Assembly (NCBI GenBank): GCA_036273855.1
Contig: DASUGU010000042.1
Coordinates: 173,050 to 237,049 of the forward strand
Source: DATEPR01 sp036273855
GTDB lineage: Bacteria > Actinomycetota > Actinomycetes > Mycobacteriales > Pseudonocardiaceae
DNA length: 64,000 bases
Direction of reading: 5' to 3'
In this document: piece after piece, positions 44,441 to 52,530 of the stretch
How positions within the stretch are numbered: position 1 is the first letter of the stretch
Layout: every line of letters begins with the position of its first letter
Notes under the pieces: model-generated
What the model saw: the letters and a program-made list of their open reading frames with translations, nothing else
Told to the model about the DNA's origin: nothing
Databases searched by the model: none
Translations under genes and position numbers: made by a program

Positions 44441-46087
44441 TCAGGCATCCTGACCGAAGTGCAGCCTGCGGTACGGGATGCTGATCACGTTGGTCGAGAT
44501 GCGGACGTCGATCATGGTCGGCGCCGGGTTGGCGACGAACTCGGCCGCCGCCGCGTGCAGCCCGTCGAGGTCGGTGACCAGGTGTCCCCGGCCGCCCAGC
44601 GCCCTGCCCACCTCGCCGAGGTCCGGTGTGGACACCCGGGCCAGGTCGGCGTTGAGGCCCTTGACGATCGACTTGTGGTACTCGGCGCCCAGCACCTGGT
44701 CGTTCATCACCACGACCAGCAGCGGAATGCCGTACCGGACGGCCGTTTCGAACTCCGGCAGGTGCATCATCAGGCCGGCGTCGCCCTCCATCAGGAACGC
44801 GGGCCGGTTGCCGGTGGCTACCACGGCGCCCATGGCCGTCGTGAGACCCTGGCCGATGCAGCCGAAGTGCTGGTTGGCCAGCAGCATCGAGCGCTGCCGG
44901 GTCATCAGGATGGTGGAGAAGCAGATGTTCTGGCCGCCGCCGATGACCAGGCCGACGTCGCCGGGAATGGCCTCGTCCAGGACCCGGCACACGTCCCTGG
45001 GGTCAACGGTGCCCTCGTCGACCGGGTACTCCTGCGGGTCCTCGAACGCCGTCGCCAGCCGCTCCTTGACCGCCGGCACCCGGCAGCCCTGCTGCCGGAA
45101 ACCGCGCTCCACCAACGTCCGGTGCAACTGCTCGACGCCGATCCGGGCGTCGCTGTGCACGTACAGGTCGGCCGAGCGGCCGCCGCCCATCACCACGTGC
45201 GGCTTGGTGTCGAACTGGACGAACGTCGCGTTCGGGTACAGGTAGCCGTGCTCGGTGGTGTACTTGTTCAGCCCGGCGCCCACCGCGATCACGCAGTCCG
45301 CCTCGCTGAACAGCTCCATCGCGGTCTTCGTGGCGTAGAGGCCGGAGATGCCGACGTGGAACCGGTCCTCGGACAGCCAGGTCTTCGCCATCAGCGTGGT
45401 GGCCACCAGCGCGCCGATGTTCTCCGCCAGTTCCAGCACCGCGGGGCCGGCGCCGCTGCGCATGGCGCCCCGGCCGACGATGATCACCGGCCGCCGGCTG
45501 CCGGCCACGATGTCGGCGGCCTTCTGGATGGTGGCCGGGTTGGGGTAGACCGGGTCGACGGTGAGCAGGGCCGTGGACGGGGTGTACTCGTCGTCGTCGA
45601 CGGTCTGCTGCTGCACGTCCATCGGGGCGCTGATCATGACCGGGCGGGACTCCAGCCGGGCGGTGTAGAACGCCTGGCGCACCACGTCGTCCGCGTCGTC
45701 GGGCGTGCGCACCCGCAGGAAGCCGCACTCGACGGCGGCGGCGAACCGCTCCTGGTCCAGCCGCTGGACGGCCTCGGGGTCGGTGGTCGAGGACTCGCCG
45801 CAGAACGCCACCAGCGGGGTGCGGGCCCGGCTGGCCACCAGCATCGTGGTGGCCAGTTGCGCCACGCCGGGTCCGCTGGTGGTGGTGCACACGCCGGGCT
45901 CGCCGCTGGTCCTGGCCCAGCCGTCGGCCATGGCGAGCGCGGCACCCTCGTGCCGGACGTCGAACAGCGGGACGCCGAGCCGGTGCAGCTCGTTCATCCA
46001 GTACATGTTCGCGTCGCCCATCATGCCGAACACCGCCTTGGCTCCCTCGGCGGCGAATGCCCTCGCGAGCGCCTCGTACACCTTCAT
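44441..46087 (-). CDS. TPP-dependent acetolactate synthase/decarboxylase-like enzyme (2)
   Basis: The 548-residue protein starts at ATG 46087. The catalytic Glu is in RHEGAALAMADGWAR, the middle domain has RPVIIVGRGAMRSGAG, and the ThDP site is FLMEGDAGLMMH with VVMNDQVLG. It has the same length as TPP enzyme 1 and shares long runs with it (HFGCIGQGLTTAMGA, YTTEHGYLYP), so they are paralogs with likely related 2-oxo-acid substrates. It is transcribed alone, divergent from the GntR gene, with GYATRC-like motifs in between. Confidence 0.9.
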   Translation of the reverse strand: MKVYEALARAFAAEGAKAVFGMMGDANMYWMNELHRLGVPLFDVRHEGAALAMADGWARTSGEPGVCTTTSGPGVAQLATTMLVASRARTPLVAFCGESSTTDPEAVQRLDQERFAAAVECGFLRVRTPDDADDVVRQAFYTARLESRPVMISAPMDVQQQTVDDDEYTPSTALLTVDPVYPNPATIQKAADIVAGSRRPVIIVGRGAMRSGAGPAVLELAENIGALVATTLMAKTWLSEDRFHVGISGLYATKTAMELFSEADCVIAVGAGLNKYTTEHGYLYPNATFVQFDTKPHVVMGGGRSADLYVHSDARIGVEQLHRTLVERGFRQQGCRVPAVKERLATAFEDPQEYPVDEGTVDPRDVCRVLDEAIPGDVGLVIGGGQNICFSTILMTRQRSMLLANQHFGCIGQGLTTAMGAVVATGNRPAFLMEGDAGLMMHLPEFETAVRYGIPLLVVVMNDQVLGAEYHKSIVKGLNADLARVSTPDLGEVGRALGGRGHLVTDLDGLHAAAAEFVANPAPTMIDVRISTNVISIPYRRLHFGQDA

Positions 46088-46134
46088 GTATCGGTCCCTT
46101 CGGTTGGCTCAGCGGAGAGCAGGCCGAACGCCAG

Positions 46135-46166
46135 TTGCATGGAAGTAGTATACAAAGATTATACGG
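46135..46166. promoter_or_regulatory. Predicted GntR operator O3 (three motif copies)
   Basis: GCATGG (46137), GTATAC (46148) and TTATAC (46159) stand 11 bp apart. The centre, TAGTATACAA at 46146-46155, is the exact reverse complement of TTGTATACTA in O4. It lies 48-79 bp upstream of TPP enzyme 2. Confidence 0.68.
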
Positions 46167-46264
46167 CTGAGCCAGCGTCTGGGCGATGAGATCTGAACGC
46201 TGGCACGCACCCTGCTCAAACCGATACAGTGCAGGCGAGATACGACACATGACCGGTGTCGGCG

Positions 46265-46285
46265 TTGTATACTATCGATACATCC
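46265..46285. promoter_or_regulatory. Predicted GntR autoregulatory operator O4
   Basis: TTGTATACTA at 46265-46274 is followed by CGATAC at 46276. It lies 32-52 bp before the GntR ATG, where an autoregulatory site would be expected. The spacing of the second half is 9 bp, not 11 as in the others. Confidence 0.65.
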
Positions 46286-46316
46286 GATTGTCTCCCAGTG
46301 AGGACAACCCGCTGCC

Positions 46317-47042
46317 ATGACTACCCCGCACCAGTCCGGCGCCGACGTGGCACCGTCGCTGGCCCGCCTGGCGCTGTCCCAAGACGGTCGAGCTCCTTCC
46401 CGTGGCAGCACGTCGGAAGCGGTGGCGGGCGCGCTGCGCGAGGGCATCCTCGACGGTTCGCTGGAGCCCGGTGCCTGGTTGCGTGAGGCCGAGGTGGCGC
46501 GCGAACTGAACGTCTCGCGGACGCCGGTGCGCGACGCGTTCCGGATCCTGGCCGCCGAGGGCCTGGTCAACATCAACGCCAACCAGGGCGCCGTGGTCAG
46601 TCCGATGACCAGCGACGACGTGCTGGAGCTGTATGTCATGCGCGAGGCGCTGGAGGCGCTGGCCACCCGGCTGGCCACCCGCAGGGCGCCGCGCCGCTGC
46701 CTGGAGGAGTTCGCCCGACTGATCCCGGAGATGAAGCGGGTCGGCGCGGAGGGCAAGATCCGCGAGCTGTCCAGGCTCAACTTCGAGTTCCACGCGGTCA
46801 TCCGCGACGCGGCCGGCAACCGGTACCTGGAACGCGCGCTGACCCAGGTGCAGAACGCGGCCCGCCGCTTCCCCGATCCGACGCTGGGCCTGCCCGGCCG
46901 GACCGAGGAGTCGATCGAGGAGCACGTCGCGCTGGCCGACGCGATCAGCCGGGGCGACGTGGACGGCGCCGAGCGGCTGGCGATCGACCACATGCGACAC
47001 CTGTCCGAACTGCGCATCCGGATGCTGCTACAGCACAACTGA
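46317..47042 (+). CDS. GntR-family regulator, FadR/FCD type
   Basis: This 241-residue protein starts at ATG 46317. Residues about 30-95 are the GntR winged helix (LREGILDGSLEPGAWLREAEVARELNVSRTPVRDAFRIL). About 100-230 is an FCD ligand domain; the usual metal ligands are seen as Asp/His in LNFEFHAVI, and the later EEHVALADAI and IDHMRHL histidines. Known FCD regulators are released from DNA by carboxylic-acid ligands. It lies centrally in the catabolic cluster, and matching motifs stand before six transcription units, so it is most likely the cluster's repressor. Confidence 0.92.
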   Translation: MTTPHQSGADVAPSLARLALSQDGRAPSRGSTSEAVAGALREGILDGSLEPGAWLREAEVARELNVSRTPVRDAFRILAAEGLVNINANQGAVVSPMTSDDVLELYVMREALEALATRLATRRAPRRCLEEFARLIPEMKRVGAEGKIRELSRLNFEFHAVIRDAAGNRYLERALTQVQNAARRFPDPTLGLPGRTEESIEEHVALADAISRGDVDGAERLAIDHMRHLSELRIRMLLQHN

Positions 47043-47057
47043 ACCGGGGACATCGGA

Positions 47058-48251
47058 TCAGGACGGGCTGACCAGGGACCGCACGAACGCGACGCTCGCC
47101 TCGAACAGCCGGGGCGCGTCGTTGTCCAGCGGGACCACGTGGAAGCTGTCCTCGACGACCAGCCGCTCCCGGTCCGCGCCGGCCAGGCCGGCCCACACCG
47201 CGTCGCCGTCGGCGACGGGCACGACGTGATCCACCGCGCTGGTCACCAGCAACACCGGCCCATGGACCCGGCCCAGCTCGGCCCGAACCAGATCACCGAA
47301 CCGCCGCAACGACACCGCGGCCCGCAGCGGCACCCTCGGGTAGCCCACGTCGGTCACGCCTGCTTTGCGCACGTCACCGGACACGGCCCTGGCCGACCGG
47401 CGGACCAGCCGGGCCAGTCCCGGCCAGCGCGGTGTGCCGGCCACGGCGGTGAGCACCGGGTTGACCGCCACGACACCGGCCACGTCCCGGGTTTCGGCCA
47501 GGCGCAACGCGAGCGTGGCACCCAGGGACAGACCCATCACGTGGACGCGGTCGTACTTGCCGGCCAGTTCGGCGAAGGCCTGCTCGGCCGCCGCGTACCA
47601 GTCCTGCCAGGTGGTCCGGTTCAGGTCACGCCACCGGGTGCCGTGGCCGGGCAGCCGGGGAATGGCCACCGCCAGGTTGGCTGCCGCCAGCGCCTCGCCC
47701 CACGGCCGCAGCGTGTTGGGCGAACCGGCGAATCCGTGCAGCAGCAACACACCCACGGACAGTTCGGCCGACGCCGTCGACGAGCCGAGTTCCGCCGCAC
47801 CGCTGGCACACCGGACCGCCAGTGCCTGCACGAAGTCCGCCGTCATCCGCCGGACCACTGTGATGGCCGCGTTCTCGATGATCGACGCCAGCTTGCCGGA
47901 CAGCACCACCTCGCCGGTCGCCGTCACCACCGACGTGGCGCCCTCGTCGGCCGGTTCGATCTGGAACGCCGCCGTGGCCTGGAACCGGGTGCCGCCCTGA
48001 CCGTCCTTGCCGCGCGCGTTGACCGTGCCGCGAAGCTCGGCCGGATCCAGTTCCAGGCCCACCTTGCCGGCGAACCGCACCCGCAGGGCACCGAACTTCA
48101 CCGTGATGCTGACGTCGAACGTGCCGTCGTCCTTGCTGTCGCCCAGGGCCGCGCCCTCCACGCAGTCGACGACCGCGCTCGGGTCGGACAGCACGGCGTA
48201 CACCTGGTCGGGCGGCGCCGCGACGGTGAACCTCTCGTTGATCTCGATCAT
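47058..48251 (-). CDS. CoxG-like SRPBCC domain fused to an alpha/beta hydrolase
   Basis: The 397-residue protein starts at ATG 48251 (ATGA overlap with the cupin). Residues about 1-150 are an SRPBCC/CoxG domain (NERFTVAAPPDQVYAVLSDP, then GALRVRFAGKVGLELD). From about 165 on it is a carboxylesterase-like alpha/beta hydrolase: GVLLLHGFAGSPNTLRPWG (oxyanion region), nucleophile elbow HVMGLSLGATLAL, a late Asp in SAVDHVVPV and the catalytic His in VEDSFHVVPLD. CoxG proteins are known as helpers in cofactor or membrane recruitment; joining one to an esterase is unusual. It is the last gene of the 54153 operon and convergent with gntR. Confidence 0.88.
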   Translation of the reverse strand: MIEINERFTVAAPPDQVYAVLSDPSAVVDCVEGAALGDSKDDGTFDVSITVKFGALRVRFAGKVGLELDPAELRGTVNARGKDGQGGTRFQATAAFQIEPADEGATSVVTATGEVVLSGKLASIIENAAITVVRRMTADFVQALAVRCASGAAELGSSTASAELSVGVLLLHGFAGSPNTLRPWGEALAAANLAVAIPRLPGHGTRWRDLNRTTWQDWYAAAEQAFAELAGKYDRVHVMGLSLGATLALRLAETRDVAGVVAVNPVLTAVAGTPRWPGLARLVRRSARAVSGDVRKAGVTDVGYPRVPLRAAVSLRRFGDLVRAELGRVHGPVLLVTSAVDHVVPVADGDAVWAGLAGADRERLVVEDSFHVVPLDNDAPRLFEASVAFVRSLVSPS

Positions 48252-48607
48252 GGCCTGCCAATCACCGGTGTGTTGATCGCGATGTGCACGGTCGGCTCGT
48301 CGGAGGTGTTCCAGTTGCGGTGCGGCACCCCGGCCGGGAACACGATGAGGCTGCCCGGTTCGACATCCATCCGCTGGCCGGCCACCTCGATCGCCATCCG
48401 GCCTTCGAGCAGGTAGAACAACTGCTCGAACTCGTGCGTGTGGGCGCCGCGCGGCGAGCCGCCGCCGGGTGGTGTGCGGACGTAGCTGACGACGGCGTTG
48501 CGGGCACCGGAGTGTTCGTCGATCAGCTTCTGGGAGAACCGTTCCCCGGCCGGCAGGGCCGCCAGCCGGTCGAAGTCCACCGGCCGGACGTGGGCGAACC
48601 CGGTCAT
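48248..48607 (-). CDS. Small cupin protein
   Basis: ATG 48607 opens 119 residues with one cupin barrel. HTHEFEQLFYLLEGRM gives the motif 1 His, His and Glu, and PAGVPHRNWN gives the motif 2 His, so a metal site is complete. Known small cupins of this shape are dioxygenases, isomerases, decarboxylases or storage proteins. It overlaps the flavoprotein gene upstream and the CoxG-hydrolase gene downstream, both as ATGA, pointing to a joint role in the pathway. Confidence 0.88.
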   Translation of the reverse strand: MTGFAHVRPVDFDRLAALPAGERFSQKLIDEHSGARNAVVSYVRTPPGGGSPRGAHTHEFEQLFYLLEGRMAIEVAGQRMDVEPGSLIVFPAGVPHRNWNTSDEPTVHIAINTPVIGRP

Positions 48608-50076
48608 GCCGCCGCCGCTCCGGCGATCCGCCCGAAGACGGCGCCGTTGGTCAGCCCGGAACCACCGGGGTAGTTGAAGTAGAACAGCCCGCCCACCAAC
48701 TCCCCTGCGGCGAACAGGCCGGGGATCGGGGTGAACTCGGCGTCCAGCACCCGGGCGCCGCTGTCCACCCGCAGCCCGCCGAACGTGTAGGTGAGGCCGC
48801 AGGTCACCGCGTACGCCTGGTACGGCGGGGTGTCCAGGGTGTTGGCCCAGTTCGACTTGGGCAGCGCCAACCCCGGGGTGGACCGGCCGTCCTTCACGTT
48901 GGGGTCGAACGGGGTCGACTGGTCGACGGCCGCGTTGTACTCGGTGATCGTGCGCAGGAACTGGGCCTGGTCGATGCCCTCCAGCTTGGCCGCCAGCCCC
49001 TCCAGGGTGTCGGCGGTGAACCGGGTGGCCTGCCGGATCCGGTACTCGTCGCGCAGCAGGTGGTCCACCTTCGCGTCGAACAGCTGCCACGCCACCTGGC
49101 CCGGCTGTTCCAGCACCCGCCTGCCGTACATGGCGTAGGTGTAGTTGCGGAAGTCGAGGCCCTCGTCCAGGAACCGCCGCCCGTCCGCGTTGACCACCAC
49201 GCCGAACGGGTAGCTGTGCTTCTGGAAGCCGTCGCCGACCTTCAGGTCGCCGAACTCGGGCGCGTTGTGATCCCACTGCACGGCGTGGCAGCCCGACCAG
49301 TGACCGGCGGGGCTGGCGCCGATGTCCAGTGCCATGCGGATGCCGTCGCCGGTGTTGTATGAGGTGCCGCGAACCTTGGCCAGGTCCCAGTTCGGGCCCA
49401 GGTAGCGGGTGCGCCACTCGGTGTTGGCCTGGAAACCGCCGGATGCCAGCACGACGGAGTCGGCCGGGATCGTCTCCTCGGCCCAGCCGGTGCGCACCAC
49501 GACACCGGTCACGCCCACCGGGCCGGTGCACAGCGCCACCGCCCGCGCGCCGTACCGGATGTCGATGCCGCGCCGCTCGGCCGCCCGCACCAGGAAGTCG
49601 ACCAGACCGGGACCGCCGCCGACCGCCTCGATGGTCAGCCCGCCCCAGAACGTGTACCGACCGTCCACCTGGAACGCCTGGCGGCCGTAGATCGGGATGA
49701 ACCGCACGCCCTGCTCGCGCATCCAGCGCAGTGTGTCCAGGCTCCTGGACACCAACGTCTGGGCCAGTTCCGGGTCGGCGCGGTAGCGGGTGACGCGGGA
49801 GATGTCGTCGTAGAACGCGCCCTCGTCGTAGCTGCCGAAATCGGTCCTGGCGAGCTGGTCGTCGGTCAGGTCGGGCACCAGGCTGACGATGTCGTCCACA
49901 CCCTCGTACGCCACCCGCATGGCACCAGCCGTGAACGCGGAGTTCCCGCCGCGCAACGCGACCGGCGCGCGTTCCAGCAGGGTGACCCGCGCACCCGCCT
50001 CGGTGGCGGACAGCGCCGCGCACAGGCCGGCGTTGCCACCGCCGACGACCACCACGTGCTTCTGTTGCCGTGTCAC
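48604..50076 (-). CDS. FAD-dependent dehydrogenase, TcuA/fumarate reductase-like
   Basis: The 490-residue flavoprotein starts at ATG 50076. The FAD dinucleotide loop is VVVVGGGNAGLCAAL, followed by LLERAPVALRGGNSAFTAG. SVVLASGGFQANTEWR and, near the end, GLFAAGELVGGLFYFNYPGGSGLTNGAVFG are typical of the fumarate reductase/succinate dehydrogenase flavoprotein group. That group includes tricarballylate dehydrogenase (TcuA) and ketosteroid dehydrogenases. It should desaturate a C-C bond beside a carboxylate or ketone. The substrate is inferred, not shown. Confidence 0.88.
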   Translation of the reverse strand: MTRQQKHVVVVGGGNAGLCAALSATEAGARVTLLERAPVALRGGNSAFTAGAMRVAYEGVDDIVSLVPDLTDDQLARTDFGSYDEGAFYDDISRVTRYRADPELAQTLVSRSLDTLRWMREQGVRFIPIYGRQAFQVDGRYTFWGGLTIEAVGGGPGLVDFLVRAAERRGIDIRYGARAVALCTGPVGVTGVVVRTGWAEETIPADSVVLASGGFQANTEWRTRYLGPNWDLAKVRGTSYNTGDGIRMALDIGASPAGHWSGCHAVQWDHNAPEFGDLKVGDGFQKHSYPFGVVVNADGRRFLDEGLDFRNYTYAMYGRRVLEQPGQVAWQLFDAKVDHLLRDEYRIRQATRFTADTLEGLAAKLEGIDQAQFLRTITEYNAAVDQSTPFDPNVKDGRSTPGLALPKSNWANTLDTPPYQAYAVTCGLTYTFGGLRVDSGARVLDAEFTPIPGLFAAGELVGGLFYFNYPGGSGLTNGAVFGRIAGAAAA

Positions 50077-50088
50077 GACGGCGCCCTC

Positions 50089-51531
50089 CTAGTGCGTGCT
50101 GACGATGACCGTCTTGAGCTGGGTGTACGACTCCAGCGCGGCGAGCCCCTTCTCCCGGCCCAGGCCGCTCTCCTTGTAGCCGCCGAACGGCGTCTCCACG
50201 CCACCCATCGGGTAGCGGTTGATCTGCACCTGCCCGGCCTCCAGCCGCCCGGCCAGCCGGTGGGCCATGGCGATGTCCCTGGTGAACAGGCCGGCGGCCA
50301 GGCCGTAGGTCGAGTCGTTGGCCAGCGCGACGGCCTCGTCGACGTCGTCGAACGTCAGCACCGTCTGCACAGGGCCGAAGATCTCCTGGCGGGCCACGCG
50401 CATGTGATTGTCCACATCGGTCAGTACGGCCGGCAGCAGGAAATGCCCTGCCAAGCCGGCCGGCCGGGTGCCGCCGACGGCGACCGTGGCGCCCTCGTCC
50501 CGGCCCGACTCGATGGCCGCGAGCACCTTCGCCAACTGCTGGGCCGACGCGACCGGGCCGAGATCGGGGTCGTCCAGGCCCGGTCCGACGGTCAGGTGGG
50601 CGACGGCGTCGGCCAGCCGGGCCGAGTAGTCGGCCGCGATCGAGCGGTGCACCAGCAGCCGGGTGGTGGCGAAGCACGACTGGCCGGCGTTGCGGACCAC
50701 CGCCATCGCGCCTGCCTGCACGGCCGCGTCCAGGTCCGCGTCGGGCAGCACGATGGTCGGCGACTTCCCGCCCAGCTCCAGGTTGCAGCCGACCACCCGG
50801 TCGGCCGCCATGCGCAGGATCTGCTTGCCGGTGGGGACCGACCCGGTGAACCCGATGTGCGCGACGTCGGGGTGGCGGACCAGCGCGGCACCGGCCGTGG
50901 GGCCACGGCCGGCGATCACGTTGCACACGCCGGGCGGCAGGCCGGCCTCGACGAACAGCCCCGCCGCCACCAGGCTGGTGATCGGGGTGATCTCGGACGG
51001 CTTCACCACCACGGTGTTGCCGGCCGCCAGGCACGGCGCCACGCCCCGGCACATCTGGCTCAGCGGCGAGTTCCACGGCGTGATGTGCGCGACCACCCCG
51101 TACGGCTCGCGGAGCGTGTAGGACCAGTAGTCGCCCTCACCGGGGATGGTCGACCCGTAGAGCTTGTCCGTGGCACCGGCGAAGAACTCGAAGTACCTGG
51201 CCGCCGTGTCCACATCGGACTTTGCTTGACGCAGCGGTTTGCCGGTGTCCAGGGTCTCCAGCCGGGCCAGCTCGGCCGCGTTCGACGTGAGCACGGCGGC
51301 GATGCCGGCGAGGATTCTCGCCCTGGCCACCGGTCGCATGTCCCGCCAGGTGTTCACGTAGGCGGCGCGGGCGGAGCGCACGGCGTCGGCGACGTCGTCC
51401 TCGGTGGCGTCGGCGAACTCGGCGATCTGCTGACCGGTGGCCGGATCCTCCACGGACACCTGGTCGCCGCCGGTGGCGTGCCAGTCGCCGTCGACGAACG
51501 CGGGCAGCGGGTCGGCCAGCGCCGGGATCAC
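50089..51531 (-). CDS. NAD(P)-dependent aldehyde dehydrogenase
   Basis: The 480-residue protein uses GTG 51531, overlapping the hydroxyacid dehydrogenase stop as GTGA. The motifs are complete: TPWNSPLSQ (nucleotide pocket), FTGSVPTGKQI, the general base Glu in NLELGGKSP, and the catalytic Cys in NAGQSCFATTR. EIFGPVQTVL and PFGGYKESGLGREKG are near the end. It oxidises an aldehyde to the acid. In this operon it likely takes the aldehyde released by TPP enzyme 3. It is 12 bp upstream of the flavoprotein gene. Confidence 0.94.
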   Translation of the reverse strand: MIPALADPLPAFVDGDWHATGGDQVSVEDPATGQQIAEFADATEDDVADAVRSARAAYVNTWRDMRPVARARILAGIAAVLTSNAAELARLETLDTGKPLRQAKSDVDTAARYFEFFAGATDKLYGSTIPGEGDYWSYTLREPYGVVAHITPWNSPLSQMCRGVAPCLAAGNTVVVKPSEITPITSLVAAGLFVEAGLPPGVCNVIAGRGPTAGAALVRHPDVAHIGFTGSVPTGKQILRMAADRVVGCNLELGGKSPTIVLPDADLDAAVQAGAMAVVRNAGQSCFATTRLLVHRSIAADYSARLADAVAHLTVGPGLDDPDLGPVASAQQLAKVLAAIESGRDEGATVAVGGTRPAGLAGHFLLPAVLTDVDNHMRVARQEIFGPVQTVLTFDDVDEAVALANDSTYGLAAGLFTRDIAMAHRLAGRLEAGQVQINRYPMGGVETPFGGYKESGLGREKGLAALESYTQLKTVIVSTH

Positions 51532-52526
51532 GAGCGGACTCCCAGCGGTTCCGGCCAGATCACCACGTCCGACGGGTTCACCTGCTCGCCGTCCAGCACC
51601 GCCGTCGCGTTGTGGAACGCCCGCTGGATCACCCGGGGGAAGTTGTTCGCCACCGCGCCGCCCACGTGCGGGGTGAGCAGCACGCGATCCAGCCCGTGCA
51701 GCGGCGACGTGACCGGCAGCGGTTCCTCGGCCGTGACGTCCAGGCCGGCGCCCAGCACCCGGCCGTCCTCGACGGCCCGCACCAGCGCCGCCTCGTCGAT
51801 CAGCGAGCCGCGTGCGGTGTTCACGATGATCACGCCCGGCTTGACCCTGGCCAGGAACGCGTCGTCGACCAGCCGTTCGGTGGCCGGCGTGCCCGGGAGG
51901 TGCAGGGAGATCACGTCGGCGGTGGCGACGAGGTCGTCGGCCGGGAGGTAGCGGATCGCGTACTCCCGTTCGGTGGCCTCGTCGGCCCGGACCAGGTCGT
52001 GGTAGACGACGGTGACGCCGAACCCGCGCAGCCTGCTGGCCACCGCCCGGCCGATGTGGCCCAGGCCGAGCAGCCCGACGGTCCTGCCGAGCAGTTGGAA
52101 CGACTCGGCCCGCAGCTCCTCCTTGACCATCCGGCCGCTGCGGGCGCCGGCCATCGCCCTGCCCAGGTCCCGGCCCACCGAGATCATCAGCAGCACGGCC
52201 AGTTCGGCCACGGCGTCGGCGTTGATCCCGGCCGCCTTGAGCACCGCGATCCCCCGCCGGTCGGCCGCGTCGCAGTCGATCTTGTCGGTGCCCACGCCGA
52301 GTTTCTGGATCAGCCGGCAGTGCGGTGCGGCCGCGATGGTGGCCGCGTCCACGGCACCCCACATGGTCAGCAGCACCGTGGCATCGGCGGCGGCGGTGTG
52401 CTTGGCGGCCGGGGTGTTGTCCGGCACGAACACGATGTCGAATCGGGAGCCGAAGACGTCCGAGATGACGTCGCGGGACGCGGGCGGCATCGCGTCCAGC
52501 ACGGCGACCACCGGTGTGCTCGTCAC
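51528..52526 (-). CDS. D-isomer-specific 2-hydroxyacid dehydrogenase
   Basis: GTG 52526 starts a 332-residue protein, four bases after the TPP enzyme 3 stop. The NAD loop is GLLGLGHIGRAVASRL, the substrate Arg is in VNTARGSLIDE, the Glu in AGLDVTAEEPLP, and the catalytic His in LLTPHVGG. The family interconverts D-2-hydroxy acids and 2-oxo acids with NAD(P)H, resembling phosphoglycerate and glyoxylate/hydroxypyruvate reductases. Its neighbour uses 2-oxo acids, so it may feed that enzyme. Confidence 0.93.
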   Translation of the reverse strand: MTSTPVVAVLDAMPPASRDVISDVFGSRFDIVFVPDNTPAAKHTAAADATVLLTMWGAVDAATIAAAPHCRLIQKLGVGTDKIDCDAADRRGIAVLKAAGINADAVAELAVLLMISVGRDLGRAMAGARSGRMVKEELRAESFQLLGRTVGLLGLGHIGRAVASRLRGFGVTVVYHDLVRADEATEREYAIRYLPADDLVATADVISLHLPGTPATERLVDDAFLARVKPGVIIVNTARGSLIDEAALVRAVEDGRVLGAGLDVTAEEPLPVTSPLHGLDRVLLTPHVGGAVANNFPRVIQRAFHNATAVLDGEQVNPSDVVIWPEPLGVRS

Positions 52527-52530
52527 GCCC

